The notes: generated from the sequence alone by a model not told the origin. A DNA stretch of 64,000 nt from Paenibacillus sp. G2S3 (GCF_030123105.1 NZ_CP126095.1:3782001-3846000); one strand, 5' to 3'; counted from the stretch's first letter, positions 19,562-28,412 are shown. Made by a program: numbers and translations.

Positions 19562-20584
19562 TTATTTTGAAGTGCTACTCTTAATGCTCTTCTCAGCTTT
19601 TTCAGCAAAACTGTTATTCACTATTTTGTCAGCAGGAACGCGTTCTTTAAGCTCACCAGCATTATCAATCACATCAAGCAGATTGTTCCATTCTTTTTGA
19701 TCTATGATTGGATTAACCGCATAGGTATCCTGTTCCTTATAACGTTTGACTGCAGAAACCACGATATCTCTATCCGTCTTATCAAAATAAGTCATAATCG
19801 CATCCGCGATTTCTTCAGGACTATGTTCCTTCACCCAAAGCTGAGCACGCTGGATCGCATTCGTGAACTTCTGTACCGTGTCTCCATTTTTACTAATATA
19901 GCTGTTCTTAGACATAAACACGGTGTACGGTAAATAGCCACTTTCCACACCAAACGAAGCCACTACTGCCCCCCGGCCCTCACGTTCAAAGATTGAAGCC
20001 TGTGGTTCAAACAGCTGCACATAATCGCCTGTACCTGAAGCAAAAGCACCCGCAATATTGGCAAAATCAATATTTTGGATCAAGGTAATGTCTTTGGTAG
20101 GATCTATTCCTTTTTTAGATAAAGTAAACGCACCTGCCATTTGTGGCATTCCACCTTTTCTTTGTCCAAGGAAGGTAGACCCCTTCACTTTATCCCAGTT
20201 AAACGCTCCGTCGGCCTTGCGGGCAAACAAGAACGTTCCATCTCTCTGAGTCAGCTGGGCAAAATTAATGACCGGATCATCCGAACCCTGCTGATACACA
20301 TAAATAGAGGTTTCAGAACCTACCAACGCAACATCGATAGCACCCGAGAGGAGTGCAGTCATGGTTTTGTCTCCACCGGGAATCGTCTGTAGCTCTACGT
20401 CAAGCCCTTCATCTTTAAAGAAATTTTGAGATAAGGCAACATATTCGGGTGCATAAAAGACAGAACGGGTGACTTCACCAATCTTCACCTTTACCAACTC
20501 TGACTTTCCGCCGCAACCGGCAAGCACTGAAAAGCATAAAGTAATGATCATGAGCGACAATGACAGCTTTTTCCTAATCTTCAT
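19562..20584 (-). CDS. ABC transporter substrate-binding lipoprotein (NMT1/THI5/SsuA-like)
   Basis: 340 residues with a lipoprotein signal peptide ending LAGCGG (Cys about residue 24). The VFYAPEYVALSQNFFKDEGLDVEL block and the GAIDVALVG block are typical of NMT1/SsuA binding proteins for pyrimidine precursors, sulfonates or nitrate. The ligand cannot be told from sequence. It is first gene of a binding protein-ATPase-permease operon. I looked for a TPP riboswitch upstream and found none. Confidence 0.88.
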   Translation of the reverse strand: MKIRKKLSLSLMIITLCFSVLAGCGGKSELVKVKIGEVTRSVFYAPEYVALSQNFFKDEGLDVELQTIPGGDKTMTALLSGAIDVALVGSETSIYVYQQGSDDPVINFAQLTQRDGTFLFARKADGAFNWDKVKGSTFLGQRKGGMPQMAGAFTLSKKGIDPTKDITLIQNIDFANIAGAFASGTGDYVQLFEPQASIFEREGRGAVVASFGVESGYLPYTVFMSKNSYISKNGDTVQKFTNAIQRAQLWVKEHSPEEIADAIMTYFDKTDRDIVVSAVKRYKEQDTYAVNPIIDQKEWNNLLDVIDNAGELKERVPADKIVNNSFAEKAEKSIKSSTSK

Positions 20585-20800
20585 TCTTCATTCTCCTTTC
20601 TTACCGGGTCCTTCGCCCTTGCTTAAAGCATATGCAGATGCCTACTAAAAGGTTAAAACCTCCAATAACATAGGGAAATCCAAGAATAACCATGATACTA
20701 GCGGCTTTTATTGAATTAATGGATAAATATCGTTTAATTTGCTGTTTTTGTATCTGTGCAAACGTTTTACCAAAGGGGATGCATTCGAGTACTATAGGAA

Positions 20801-20814
20801 ATAAAGCGCTTTCC
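20801..20814 (+). promoter_or_regulatory. Possible CcpA (cre-like) site upstream of the GH13 gene
   Basis: ATAAAGCGCTTTCC holds a 10-bp palindrome AAAGCGCTTT like the core of catabolite-responsive elements, about 46 bp before the GH13 start. It deviates from the full consensus at both ends, so the call is tentative. Confidence 0.35.
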
Positions 20815-20859
20815 ATTTCTTGTATTTATAAAAAATTGCAACAGAAGGGGTTCTCTCAT

Positions 20860-22560
20860 ATGTATAAAGGTGCTACATTCATAACCAAAAGAATCACAAG
20901 GTGCTCTCTGGTGGGCATCAGCCTAACCGCATTCCTGCTGTCCGGTTGTTCTGGAAATCAAAGCAACAAACCAACTATTGCTACGCCCTCCCCTAAAGCA
21001 GACACCGTTCAAAGCACCGCTACTCCCCAAGATGCAAAAGTATTAACTAAGACGGACGAACAACCCTCCACGGTTTATTATGAATTATTTGTTCGCTCCT
21101 TCTATGATTCAGACGGCGATGGCATTGGAGATCTCAAAGGAATCACCCAAAAGCTTGATTACTTAAATGATGGGAATCCTGAGACCACGTCTGATTTGGG
21201 AATCGGGGGGATTTGGCTCATGCCCATCAATCCCTCACCAAGCTATCATGGATACGATGTAACCGATTATCGTGCGATTAATCCTGATTATGGGACGATT
21301 GAGGATATGCAGGAGCTAATTACAGAAGCGCATAAACGAGGAATAAAAATAATTATGGATCTGGTTGTGAATCATACCTCCAAAGAACACCCATGGTTCG
21401 TAGATTCGGCTAAAAACACTGAAAGTAAATATCGTGATTGGTACGTCTGGGCTGAAGATCAAGGTCGTCCAGCAAACGGAGCTAGCGCTGCTGGCGGCGG
21501 CAATGCATGGCATTCAGTACTTGGTAGTCATTATCTGGGCGGCTTTTGGGAAGGCATGCCTGATCTGAATTTCGATAATGCTGAAGTTCGTACTGAAATG
21601 AAGAACATCGGAAAGTTTTGGCTGGAGCAAGGTGTGGATGGATTCCGACTAGATGCCGCGAAGCATATCTACGAAGATCTTTTAAGTGACAAAACTGAGG
21701 CTACTACCGCTAAAAATGTATCCTGGTGGCAGGAATTCCGCAAGGCCATGAATGAAGTAAATCCAGAGGCATATATAGTTGGCGAGGTATGGGAGAACTC
21801 TGCTGTCACTGTAGGAGCGTATCTAGATCAAGCCTTTGACTCAAGCTTTAACTTTGGCTTAGCAGAAACACTAGTGAATTCTGTAAAAACTGAAAAAGAC
21901 AGCGGGACTGCCTTTACACTGGAACGCACCTATAAATTATATTCCAAAATATCCGATAACCATTTTACAGATGCTATTTTCTTGACGAATCATGATCAAA
22001 ACAGAGTCATGAGTCAATTAGACAATAACCCAAATCATGCTAGAATGGCAGCAGCCCTTCTGTTAACTCTGCCTGGTAATCCTTTTATCTATTATGGTGA
22101 AGAAATTGGAATGCTGGGTGTGAAGCCTGATGAAGGACTTCGAGAGCCTATGAGATGGATGGCAGCCGATCAAGGAGAGGGGCAGACTACTTGGGAGGCA
22201 GGAAGCAATAATGCGGGTGCGATCAACGTTGATGTCGTAAGCCAGTTAAATGACAGCGACTCATTGTTAGAAAGATATCGCGAACTCATTGCGTTAAGAA
22301 ATGAGGTCCCTGCGCTCCGTGATGGTGGAATACGTGATTTTGCTTCCGGCAATACCGGGGTTATGGCTTACGAACGACTAACAACACAGAATCAGGTGCT
22401 CGTCGTTCATAACCTTACTGGGAAAGAACAAGCCATTGTACTACATCCCAATGTCGAGGGTTTCTCATACTCTAAGATCCTAAAGACGATTGCTGTCAAA
22501 TCAACCTTGAATTCTGATCAACTCACCCTCCCGCCTTATTCAACCACTATTGTGGAGTGA
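20860..22560 (+). CDS. Secreted alpha-amylase family (GH13) lipoprotein
   Basis: 566 residues from ATG 20860 (AGAAGGGG upstream). A longer in-frame reading would place a nonsensical leader before a clear lipoprotein signal, LLSGCS (Cys30). The catalytic (beta/alpha)8 barrel shows all GH13 regions: DLVVNHTS, GFRLDAAKH (nucleophile Asp), GEVW (acid/base Glu) and FLTNHDQNR (transition-state Asp). An N-terminal DSDGDGIGDLKGI segment looks like the calcium-binding/domain-start motif of amylases and neopullulanase-like enzymes. It probably hydrolyses starch or maltodextrins at the cell surface. Confidence 0.92.
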   Translation: MYKGATFITKRITRCSLVGISLTAFLLSGCSGNQSNKPTIATPSPKADTVQSTATPQDAKVLTKTDEQPSTVYYELFVRSFYDSDGDGIGDLKGITQKLDYLNDGNPETTSDLGIGGIWLMPINPSPSYHGYDVTDYRAINPDYGTIEDMQELITEAHKRGIKIIMDLVVNHTSKEHPWFVDSAKNTESKYRDWYVWAEDQGRPANGASAAGGGNAWHSVLGSHYLGGFWEGMPDLNFDNAEVRTEMKNIGKFWLEQGVDGFRLDAAKHIYEDLLSDKTEATTAKNVSWWQEFRKAMNEVNPEAYIVGEVWENSAVTVGAYLDQAFDSSFNFGLAETLVNSVKTEKDSGTAFTLERTYKLYSKISDNHFTDAIFLTNHDQNRVMSQLDNNPNHARMAAALLLTLPGNPFIYYGEEIGMLGVKPDEGLREPMRWMAADQGEGQTTWEAGSNNAGAINVDVVSQLNDSDSLLERYRELIALRNEVPALRDGGIRDFASGNTGVMAYERLTTQNQVLVVHNLTGKEQAIVLHPNVEGFSYSKILKTIAVKSTLNSDQLTLPPYSTTIVE

Positions 22561-23215
22561 GAAATGAGGAGGCATGCAACACCCACTTAGTTACTGATCC
22601 GCATAATTGAGCTTTTGTAATTGGGAGGGCGATAAGCCAGTCTTTGGATGGATCACTGCTCATTCGTAGCAACCAGCCACTGGAATGATCGCTCATGAAG
22701 CGAGCTTTTTGGAACCTCCATCCACTATCACTGGATGTGCAGAGTCGTAGTTCTCCTTCTACCATGAAACATTTCATCACTCTTGCTAGTTGGATGGAAT
22801 GTACATCATCTCCTGTCTCTGCGGCTAAACAATCTGAGAGCATTTGCAGCGTGGATGAGCATGAGCTGCTTTTCAGCTCCTCAAACTTTCTTTTTGACAT
22901 TAGTAATGCCGGAATCCCATGATTGTAGAGCTCCTTTGTATTCACACATTCGAACAGCTGAAGACAAAAGCTCTCTATTTCACATTCATCCTTTAATTCA
23001 TAGGGGAGGGATTCTGGCTTATTATTGCAGATTACTAGTACTCGGTCTTTATGTATTTGCAGACACAGATCCTTCATCTTCTCCTTTTCTTTATATTTCA
23101 ATCTACAGATCCGTTCTGCGGTAAAACCATTATGTAACTGATCCATTATTACTTGACCCTCAGTTCCATCTGGGAATAAAAAATGCGATAAATCCGTCAA
23201 TCCATTGTCATTCAC
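22547..23215 (-). CDS. Hypothetical protein
   Basis: 222 residues starting at GTG 23215 with AGGAAGG 10 nt upstream. I recognise no domain. The protein is Cys-rich for a soluble cytoplasmic protein (about 11 Cys), lacks a signal peptide or membrane helix, and begins like a self-contained small domain. Its 3' end overlaps that of the convergent GH13 gene by 14 bp, so the two transcripts are antisense at their ends. Confidence 0.6.
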   Translation of the reverse strand: MNDNGLTDLSHFLFPDGTEGQVIMDQLHNGFTAERICRLKYKEKEKMKDLCLQIHKDRVLVICNNKPESLPYELKDECEIESFCLQLFECVNTKELYNHGIPALLMSKRKFEELKSSSCSSTLQMLSDCLAAETGDDVHSIQLARVMKCFMVEGELRLCTSSDSGWRFQKARFMSDHSSGWLLRMSSDPSKDWLIALPITKAQLCGSVTKWVLHASSFLTPQ

Positions 23216-23357
23216 TTCATTGTATCCTTCCTGTATTACATATATATGTATTTTTATATAACAATCTTTATGTTATCATAAGCTAATTTTAAGGTAAAAT
23301 TAAGAAACAAAGGGTATTATCATTAACATGAAATACTTTTAGCGAGGTGTCTTCAAA

Positions 23358-23597
23358 ATGAGAATGCTCATCACATTTCAGAACAAACTTGTACCTGTGT
23401 ATTTCACAACAGAAAATAAACAGCCCACTCAAAAAGTACTTAGATTACTTAACAGTACGTTGGAGCTCAAAATTCAAAAGGGCAAGAATGCCATCCAGAA
23501 ATGCCTGAATTCATTAATTAGTATCGAAATTAAAGGCTCTGAGGCTATATTGCACAGTTATAGTGAGAATGATTCATTGGCGCTATCCCTCTATTAA
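23358..23597 (+). CDS. Small hypothetical protein
   Basis: 79 residues; ATG 23358 preceded by GAGGTG at 9-nt spacing. The sequence is Lys/Asn/Ser-rich with no recognised domain. The last codons and the stop lie inside the following terminator hairpin, as in many short genes with compact 3' ends. It could be a real small gene, but coding evidence is limited to ribosome site and terminator. Confidence 0.45.
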   Translation: MRMLITFQNKLVPVYFTTENKQPTQKVLRLLNSTLELKIQKGKNAIQKCLNSLISIEIKGSEAILHSYSENDSLALSLY

Positions 23598-23616
23598 TAG
23601 AGGGGTAGTTTTTTTG
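23583..23616 (+). terminator. Terminator overlapping the end of the 79-codon gene
   Basis: CTATCCCTCT-ATTAAT-AGAGGGGTAG followed by TTTTTTTG. The stop codon TAA is in the loop. Confidence 0.8.
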
Positions 23617-23643
23617 TAAAGTTTCTTCTATCTTTTGGCAGAC

Positions 23644-23677
23644 AAAACAGCAAGTCTCTGAAAGAGACTTGCTGTTT
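23644..23677. terminator. Second, bidirectional terminator hairpin
   Basis: AACAGCAAGTCTCT-GAA-AGAGACTTGCTGTT with T-rich tracts on both sides. It could terminate the small leftward ORF that ends at 23728 as well as read-through from the left. Confidence 0.7.
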
Positions 23678-23727
23678 TTAAGTTTTGCAGCTTTAGTAAT
23701 GAATGATTACGCGAATATGGGGCAATT

Positions 23728-23865
23728 TCAGCTAATCTTATAGTGCTTATTCTCTGCTTTTTCAGCTTTCTGTATCCGAAGTTTAAAGAGTCTCACTAAA
23801 TTTTGGCGCGTATGCTCTTCTTGACAGCTATCCAACTTCTTAATGATAAACCGATCAATGGACAT
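23728..23865 (-). CDS. Small basic hypothetical protein
   Basis: 45 codons from ATG 23865 (MSIDRFIIKKLDS), with AAAGGAG eight nt upstream; an ATG six nt earlier would lie too close to that site. The protein is Lys/Arg/Glu-rich, predicted helical, with no recognised domain. A terminator (23644-23677) follows. I consider it plausible because both translation and termination signals are present. Confidence 0.45.
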   Translation of the reverse strand: MSIDRFIIKKLDSCQEEHTRQNLVRLFKLRIQKAEKAENKHYKIS

Positions 23866-24019
23866 GTCCATCGCTCCTTTTAATTCATTCAGACCCTTAT
23901 GGATGTAGGGAATATTTTCCTGTTTTCTTGTAAGTTTATTAACCGGGATTTCTATTTTTCAAACTCTTGTTTCTTTAAAAAAATGCTCCATTCCCCAAAA
24001 AACAATTACAAAATAATAA

Positions 24020-24048
24020 TTTACAAACAAAAGAATACATGCTATATT
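24020..24048 (+). promoter_or_regulatory. Sigma-A type promoter of azoR
   Basis: TTTACA (24020-24025), a 17-nt spacer and TATATT (24043-24048), 45 bp before the azoR start in an AT-rich stretch. Fits the housekeeping consensus with one mismatch in each hexamer. Confidence 0.6.
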
Positions 24049-24093
24049 ATTTATAGTTAATATTAAATTCACACATCCAAGGGAGCAATCATA

Positions 24094-24720
24094 ATGTCTA
24101 ATGTTTTATTTATTAAAGCAAACAACCGTCCAGCAGAACAATCCGTAAGTGTTAAGCTTTACAACGAATTCTTGGAGAACTACAAACTTAACAATCCAGA
24201 AGATGAAATCACTGAACTTGATCTGTTCGCAGAGCAACTTCCTTACTATGACAATACCCTGATCACTGGTATGTACAAAGCTGCTCAAGGTTACGAACTA
24301 ACAGCTGAAGAAGCAGCAGGTGCAGCTGTAGTTAATAAATACTTGGATCAGTTCATCGCTGCTGATAAAGTAGTATTCGGTTTCCCACTGTGGAACATGA
24401 CTGTACCAGCTGTATTGCATACTTATGTCGATTACCTTTGCCAAGCTGGCAAAACATTCTCTTACACTGCTGAAGGTCCAGTGGGTCTTTTGACAGGTAA
24501 GAAAGCAATCGTTCTGAACGCTAGAGGTGGCATTTATTCCGAAGGTCCTGCAGCAAGTGCTGAAATGGCTGTAAACTTCATCGTTGGTAACCTTAACCTT
24601 TGGGGTATCAAAGATATTACACAAGTAATCATTGAAGGTCACAACCAACTTCCTGCACAATCCGCTGAAATCATTGAGAACGGATTACAATTGGCTAAGG
24701 AAACTGCTGCATCGTTCTAA
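24094..24720 (+). CDS. azoR: FMN-dependent NADH-azoreductase
   Basis: 208 residues, ATG with AGGGAGC. It is a flavodoxin-fold quinone/azo reductase: FIKANNRPAEQSVS at the phosphate-binding loop, VFGFPLWNMTVPAVLHTYVDYL, and NARGGIYSEGPA match AzoR/AcpD proteins. These reduce quinones and azo dyes by two-electron transfer and often protect against electrophiles. The gene stands alone between its own promoter and a bidirectional terminator. Relatives in Bacillus are repressed by redox-sensing MarR/DUF24 regulators; I do not see a definite operator. Confidence 0.93.
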   Translation: MSNVLFIKANNRPAEQSVSVKLYNEFLENYKLNNPEDEITELDLFAEQLPYYDNTLITGMYKAAQGYELTAEEAAGAAVVNKYLDQFIAADKVVFGFPLWNMTVPAVLHTYVDYLCQAGKTFSYTAEGPVGLLTGKKAIVLNARGGIYSEGPAASAEMAVNFIVGNLNLWGIKDITQVIIEGHNQLPAQSAEIIENGLQLAKETAASF

Positions 24721-24746
24721 TACAAGCCTATAAAAGAATTCAATAT

Positions 24747-24784
24747 AAAAAAGGTGACCCTGAGCTCAGGGTCACCTTTTTTTA
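24747..24784. terminator. Bidirectional terminator between azoR and rsgA
   Basis: AAGGTGACCCT-GAGCTC-AGGGTCACCTT with an A-run before and a T-run after. It serves azoR from the left and the convergent rsgA gene from the right. Confidence 0.9.
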
Positions 24785-25873
24785 ATACTCATCCAATTCT
24801 TTACGCCAACCGTACCCTCTAGTCCTAGAAGAGCTAACTTTAGAAGAAGCTGCGGTTTTTCTCTTGAGCTTCACCTCTTTGGTGCTTTGGTACAGCAGCT
24901 CACGTTGTGTCTTTCGATAGTTCAGCAGTCTCTTCTCTTCCAGCTCACCGGTTCGAACCGCTTCAAGTACCGCACAGCCCTCTTCGCGTTCATGTCTGCA
25001 GTTACTAAAGCGACACGTAGCAGCTAAGCTGCTAATATCACTGAACGCCAGATCTAATCCACCCTCATCTTCCCACAACTGCAACTCACGCATCCCTGGT
25101 GTGTCCACTATGATTCCTCCGTCAGGCAAAACAAAAAGTTCACGGTGAGTAGTGGTGTGGCGTCCGCGGCTATCTCCTTCTCTGACATCCTGTGTAAGCT
25201 GAAGGTTCTTTCCGCATAACCAGTTGACCATCGTTGATTTGCCACAGCCTGATGAGCCCGTTAGAGCCACTGTCTGTCCACTCCCGATGTAAGGCAGCAG
25301 TTTCTCAAGGCCATGATCTTGCAGTGCACTAACCGCATGAACTGGCACACCTGGTGCGGCGCTTTCCATTTCGGCGATTTTACTCTCTGCATCTGGGCAA
25401 AGATCCGCTTTGGTCAGTAGAATCACAGGATTTGCCCCACTGTTCCAAGCCATGATTAAGTATCTCTCCATCCGCCGAACATTAAAGTCATCATTCAAAG
25501 CACTGACCAGAAATAAAGTGTCTACATTCGAGGCAACAATCTGCTCCTCTTGTGTGTTTCCGGCTACCTTGCGTGAGATGACACTATGCCGAGGCAGTAT
25601 CCCATGTAAAATCGCGTGCTCGCCGCCATCCTGCATGGAAAGCACCACCCAGTCGCCGATCGCTGGAAAATCACCTGAAGCAACAAACGTATGTCTCAGC
25701 TTTCCTGATAGCTCACCCCAGGTCTCTCCCAAATCAGTCATCACCCTATACTTACTGCCAAAATCACCTACAATTCTTCCGGGAACAAGCCGTTTATCCT
25801 CCGTCTGCTCCCACCTTTCATCCCATTCTGAACTCCAATTTTCATTCCAACCATATTGCTGTATGTTAGTCAT
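24782..25873 (-). CDS. rsgA: RsgA/YjeQ-type ribosome small-subunit GTPase
   Basis: 363 residues, ATG with AGGAGG. The circularly permuted GTPase order is visible: G4 LTKADL, then G1 GSSGCGKSTMVNWL, then G3 DTPGMREL, with an N-terminal OB-like domain and a C-terminal zinc site (CRFSNCRHEREEGC). RsgA checks 30S maturation and is released by GTP hydrolysis. This copy is longer than the usual Firmicute RsgA (about 300 residues) and is not next to prpC-prkC, so it may be a second, stand-alone paralogue. The Lys/Arg-rich tail is typical of RNA binding. Confidence 0.88.
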   Translation of the reverse strand: MTNIQQYGWNENWSSEWDERWEQTEDKRLVPGRIVGDFGSKYRVMTDLGETWGELSGKLRHTFVASGDFPAIGDWVVLSMQDGGEHAILHGILPRHSVISRKVAGNTQEEQIVASNVDTLFLVSALNDDFNVRRMERYLIMAWNSGANPVILLTKADLCPDAESKIAEMESAAPGVPVHAVSALQDHGLEKLLPYIGSGQTVALTGSSGCGKSTMVNWLCGKNLQLTQDVREGDSRGRHTTTHRELFVLPDGGIIVDTPGMRELQLWEDEGGLDLAFSDISSLAATCRFSNCRHEREEGCAVLEAVRTGELEEKRLLNYRKTQRELLYQSTKEVKLKRKTAASSKVSSSRTRGYGWRKELDEY

Positions 25874-25943
25874 TTGAATCCTCCTAAAGATCTGTTTAAG
25901 TTTTTTTTATTTCCCATATACTGCTAGCCTTTTCCGAGAACAC

Positions 25944-25975
25944 AAAAAGCCGCCGGAATTCAAGACTCCGGCGGC
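25944..25975 (-). terminator. GC-rich leftward terminator
   Basis: GCCGCCGGA/TCCGGCGGC stem with an 11-nt loop, followed on the minus strand by CTTTTTGTG. It lies 70 bp upstream of rsgA and must end transcripts entering from the right. Confidence 0.75.
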
Positions 25976-26133
25976 GGTCTACATTTCATGAGCTCTTCTA
26001 GGGCAAAGAGGACAAAAAATGTACACACAATCAGAAAAATGTCTCATCCTAAAGACTAGAATAAGTTCATTTTCCCGTGCGATATATAGAGAAATAGACA
26101 TTTAACTACACATTCTATCTGTTCTATATACGC

Positions 26134-26169
26134 AAAAAAGCCGCCGGACCCAATACGGTTCCCGCGGCT
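26134..26169 (-). terminator. Second GC-rich leftward terminator
   Basis: On the minus strand AGCCGCGGGAACC pairs imperfectly with GGTCCGGCGGCT and runs into TTTTTTGCG. It lies 27 bp past the stop of the 31-codon Cys-rich ORF. The 5' sequence is shared with the terminator at 25944. Confidence 0.7.
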
Positions 26170-26195
26170 CTAATAAGCGTAATAGAGCTTACCTG

Positions 26196-26291
26196 CTAAC
26201 TGCACGAATAACTTATTCGGCAGCCGCTGTTCCCGGAAGACACGTATCCACAACAGTTGAGTTCATTACATTTAAAACTGTCATAAAACAT
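26196..26291 (-). CDS. Possible Cys-rich micropeptide
   Basis: 31 codons from ATG 26291, with GGAAGGAG only 3 nt upstream; five Cys in the pattern KCNELNCCGY...GCRI..SC. A second ATG seven nt later (26284) would read a different 23-codon frame at 10-nt spacing, so the true product is uncertain. The strong ribosome site and the terminator 27 bp past the stop argue for a real transcript carrying a short peptide. No function known. Confidence 0.35.
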   Translation of the reverse strand: MFYDSFKCNELNCCGYVSSGNSGCRISYSCS

Positions 26292-26366
26292 CGTCTCCTT
26301 CCGAAATAAGATGCTGTTATCATAAACGGCGCTGCCGTATAATGTCAACTATAAATTTTGATAAGA

Positions 26367-27038
26367 TTATAAAATAGACTTAAGCTCATTCAACTCGCAG
26401 ATTATCTTCCAAGGTTGTATGTCCAATTGATCGTCCCAGGCATGTTTTCTTTGCAGCCAAATGCCTTGTAGCCCTGCTTTCCCAGCACCCCAGATATCAT
26501 TCACTGGGTGATCTCCAATAAATAATGTCTGATCCGCAGTAACTCCTAATCTGTCTAATGCAAGTTGATAAATCTTAGGATCTGGCTTAGCGATTCCTAC
26601 TTCTCCAGAAATGACAATAGCCTCAAAGTACTCTCGCAGGGCAAGGGTATCAATTTTAGTGTTCTGGATATCTACTTTGCCGTTGGTAACCAGACCAAGT
26701 ATATAACCGCGCTCTTTGCAGTACTTCAGAACGTCCACAGCATCCTTCATCGTTGTACCATGATTGATATAGCTTGCATCATAATACGCACGAATATGTT
26801 CAGCCGTAACGGGCATTTCCCAAGGAAGCACCTCGCTTAGCTCTACGAAGAAACCGTCCTTATCACGGTATCCATCAGCATCTCTGTGAATCATATCTTC
26901 TATTACCTGCTGGGCTTCTTCGGCTTCCAAATGTCCTAGAAAATCCTGAACAAACTGAGCACTAAAACTGCGAAATGTATGATCACGATCCATTAAAGTA
27001 TTATCCAAATCAAATAATATGGCTTGTACTTCTTTCAT
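26367..27038 (-). CDS. HAD family hydrolase
   Basis: 223 residues from ATG 27038 (AAGGGG upstream). Motif I DLDNTL with the nucleophilic Asp, motif II LVTNGK, motif III Lys in GIAKPDP, and motif IV GDHPVNDIWGAGKAG are all present, with a helical cap between I and II. This is the phosphatase pattern of YjjG/PgpB-like nucleotidases and phosphoglycolate-type enzymes. Substrate not predictable. It stands alone; the 160 bp on its right hold no gene I can support. Confidence 0.88.
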   Translation of the reverse strand: MKEVQAILFDLDNTLMDRDHTFRSFSAQFVQDFLGHLEAEEAQQVIEDMIHRDADGYRDKDGFFVELSEVLPWEMPVTAEHIRAYYDASYINHGTTMKDAVDVLKYCKERGYILGLVTNGKVDIQNTKIDTLALREYFEAIVISGEVGIAKPDPKIYQLALDRLGVTADQTLFIGDHPVNDIWGAGKAGLQGIWLQRKHAWDDQLDIQPWKIICELNELKSIL

Positions 27039-27199
27039 CAAGCGATTCCCCTTACATGCTGTTGATTATAAGAATTAAACTTACAGAAATCTATTGTACT
27101 ATGCCTTTGGAGACAATGAAAAGACCATTCAGTAAAAAGGAACAGCTGCTTCCCCATCTACCGAACAGTCTCTATATGCTTTAAATTAGATTTATTCAT

Positions 27200-27655
27200 T
27201 TACTCAAAATGCTCCGCTCGATGTGTCAGCATCATCTCCTCTTCTGTTATATACAGTGGGAAGGGAGGGGTTTCTTTGAGATAACTTTCTGTAGCTAGCA
27301 AGCGATAATGAACCTCAGGTAACCAAGAATCTTCAACGAGTGGCAGCTGACCGGTATCGCTGATGTAATTGTCCACAGCGGACTGAACCATATCAAGATA
27401 ATATGGAACTAACTTATCTTCTTCCTCGAAAACTTCATATGTCTCACGTGACATATAGAAATTCTGGTCTGGAACCCCACCTAAATATCGTTTTAGTCGG
27501 CTCAAATCTATTCTTTTGTCATCCAGGATTAAAGCTGTTCTATTTATGAGCGCAGGCATATCTTCTTCAAACTGTCTGATCGCCTGCTTGACTTGGGTTA
27601 GGGTGACGGTAATATGATCGGATTGGGGTTGTTTTTTTGTGCGTTTGAAAAACAT
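27200..27655 (-). CDS. Conserved hypothetical protein, probably DUF3939
   Basis: 151 residues with AAAGGAG upstream. It starts with a basic MFFKRTKKQP segment and is otherwise acidic and soluble, with SRLKRYLGGVPDQNFYMSRETYEVFEE in the middle. I recall this layout from Bacillales DUF3939 proteins, but that is recognition from memory without a search. Function unknown. Confidence 0.6.
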   Translation of the reverse strand: MFFKRTKKQPQSDHITVTLTQVKQAIRQFEEDMPALINRTALILDDKRIDLSRLKRYLGGVPDQNFYMSRETYEVFEEEDKLVPYYLDMVQSAVDNYISDTGQLPLVEDSWLPEVHYRLLATESYLKETPPFPLYITEEEMMLTHRAEHFE

Positions 27656-27776
27656 AAGACAAGTCTCCTTTCGAAAAACTATCTTTGTTAACGCTTACAA
27701 TTCTATTATATTCGAATTCCTGCCTCTTAATCAGCATAATTCCAATCGACACAAATTGTTAACAATTTTATGATCA

Positions 27777-28373
27777 TTATTTGACATCTTCCCAACGAGT
27801 CCATATTTCTTGGGGATTAAGCTCATATTTGTCATTCTCACGATACATAAACTGATGCATAATAAATTCACGCCGAATGGTAGCAAAATCTTCATGAAAC
27901 TGCTTAATGAACTCATTGATTTCCTTTTCAGTATAAACTACCCCAGGCTCTAGCTTCTCAACCATATACTGAAGTGCGATCAGCTTCTTCTTATACTGTG
28001 CCGGGATTTGCCGAAGCCGCCCATCCTTCGCGAAAAAATTTCGAAGAACAGACTCCTTAAGGCTATTCTCAGGTGATTTTTCTTCCATATTCCTCGCTCC
28101 TTTCGAAAAAATAAACTGAAGTGAAGCCTCAGCTCCACTACTAATGAACTCAGGATTTAACTTAAAATAAACCGTATTTTTGTCGCGTCGTTCCTTGATT
28201 AGAGCCGCTTCACGCAATTTCGCTGCATGATGAGTTACTGTTGGTTGCGATAAATTCAGTTTCTCAGCCAGCGCTTGTCCGTGCATTTCTCCTTGCGACA
28301 GAAGCAACAAAAAACGTAGACGTGTTGGGTCAGCCAATGCTTTATGATAGTTCACTATTTTTTCCAACTGCAT
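27777..28373 (-). CDS. ArsR-type transcriptional regulator with DUF2087 domain
   Basis: 198 residues from ATG 28373. The N-terminal winged helix contains ADPTRLRFLLLLS and the recognition helix LSQPTVTHHAAKLREAALI, as in ArsR/SmtB proteins. The C-terminal 90 residues (RNFFAKDGRLRQIPAQYKKKLIAL through YTEKEINEFIKQFHEDFATIRREFI) match DUF2087, which is usually fused to ArsR domains. No metal-binding CXCXXD is visible, so metal sensing is doubtful. A 4-nt-rich palindromic TAGATATATATCTA at 28413-28426, just upstream, could be its operator. Confidence 0.85.
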   Translation of the reverse strand: MQLEKIVNYHKALADPTRLRFLLLLSQGEMHGQALAEKLNLSQPTVTHHAAKLREAALIKERRDKNTVYFKLNPEFISSGAEASLQFIFSKGARNMEEKSPENSLKESVLRNFFAKDGRLRQIPAQYKKKLIALQYMVEKLEPGVVYTEKEINEFIKQFHEDFATIRREFIMHQFMYRENDKYELNPQEIWTRWEDVK

Positions 28374-28412
28374 TGGAATCACACTCCTTAGATTTAATAA
28401 GCAAGATACATA

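Noticed and set aside
20692..20859. N-terminal extension of the GH13 protein
   Set aside because: A lipoprotein signal with good ribosome site starts at 20860; the extension would bury it.
20585..20860. TPP riboswitch ahead of the NMT1-type importer
   Set aside because: None of the conserved THI-box elements (CTGAGA, ACCTGA) could be found.
25982..26104. 40-codon leftward frame with CPLCPRR near its end
   Set aside because: No ribosome site before its ATG and no domain; left unannotated.
25944..26169. The repeated GCCGCCGGA arms as a CRISPR or repeat array
   Set aside because: Only two units with different loops, each followed by a T-run; they are terminators.
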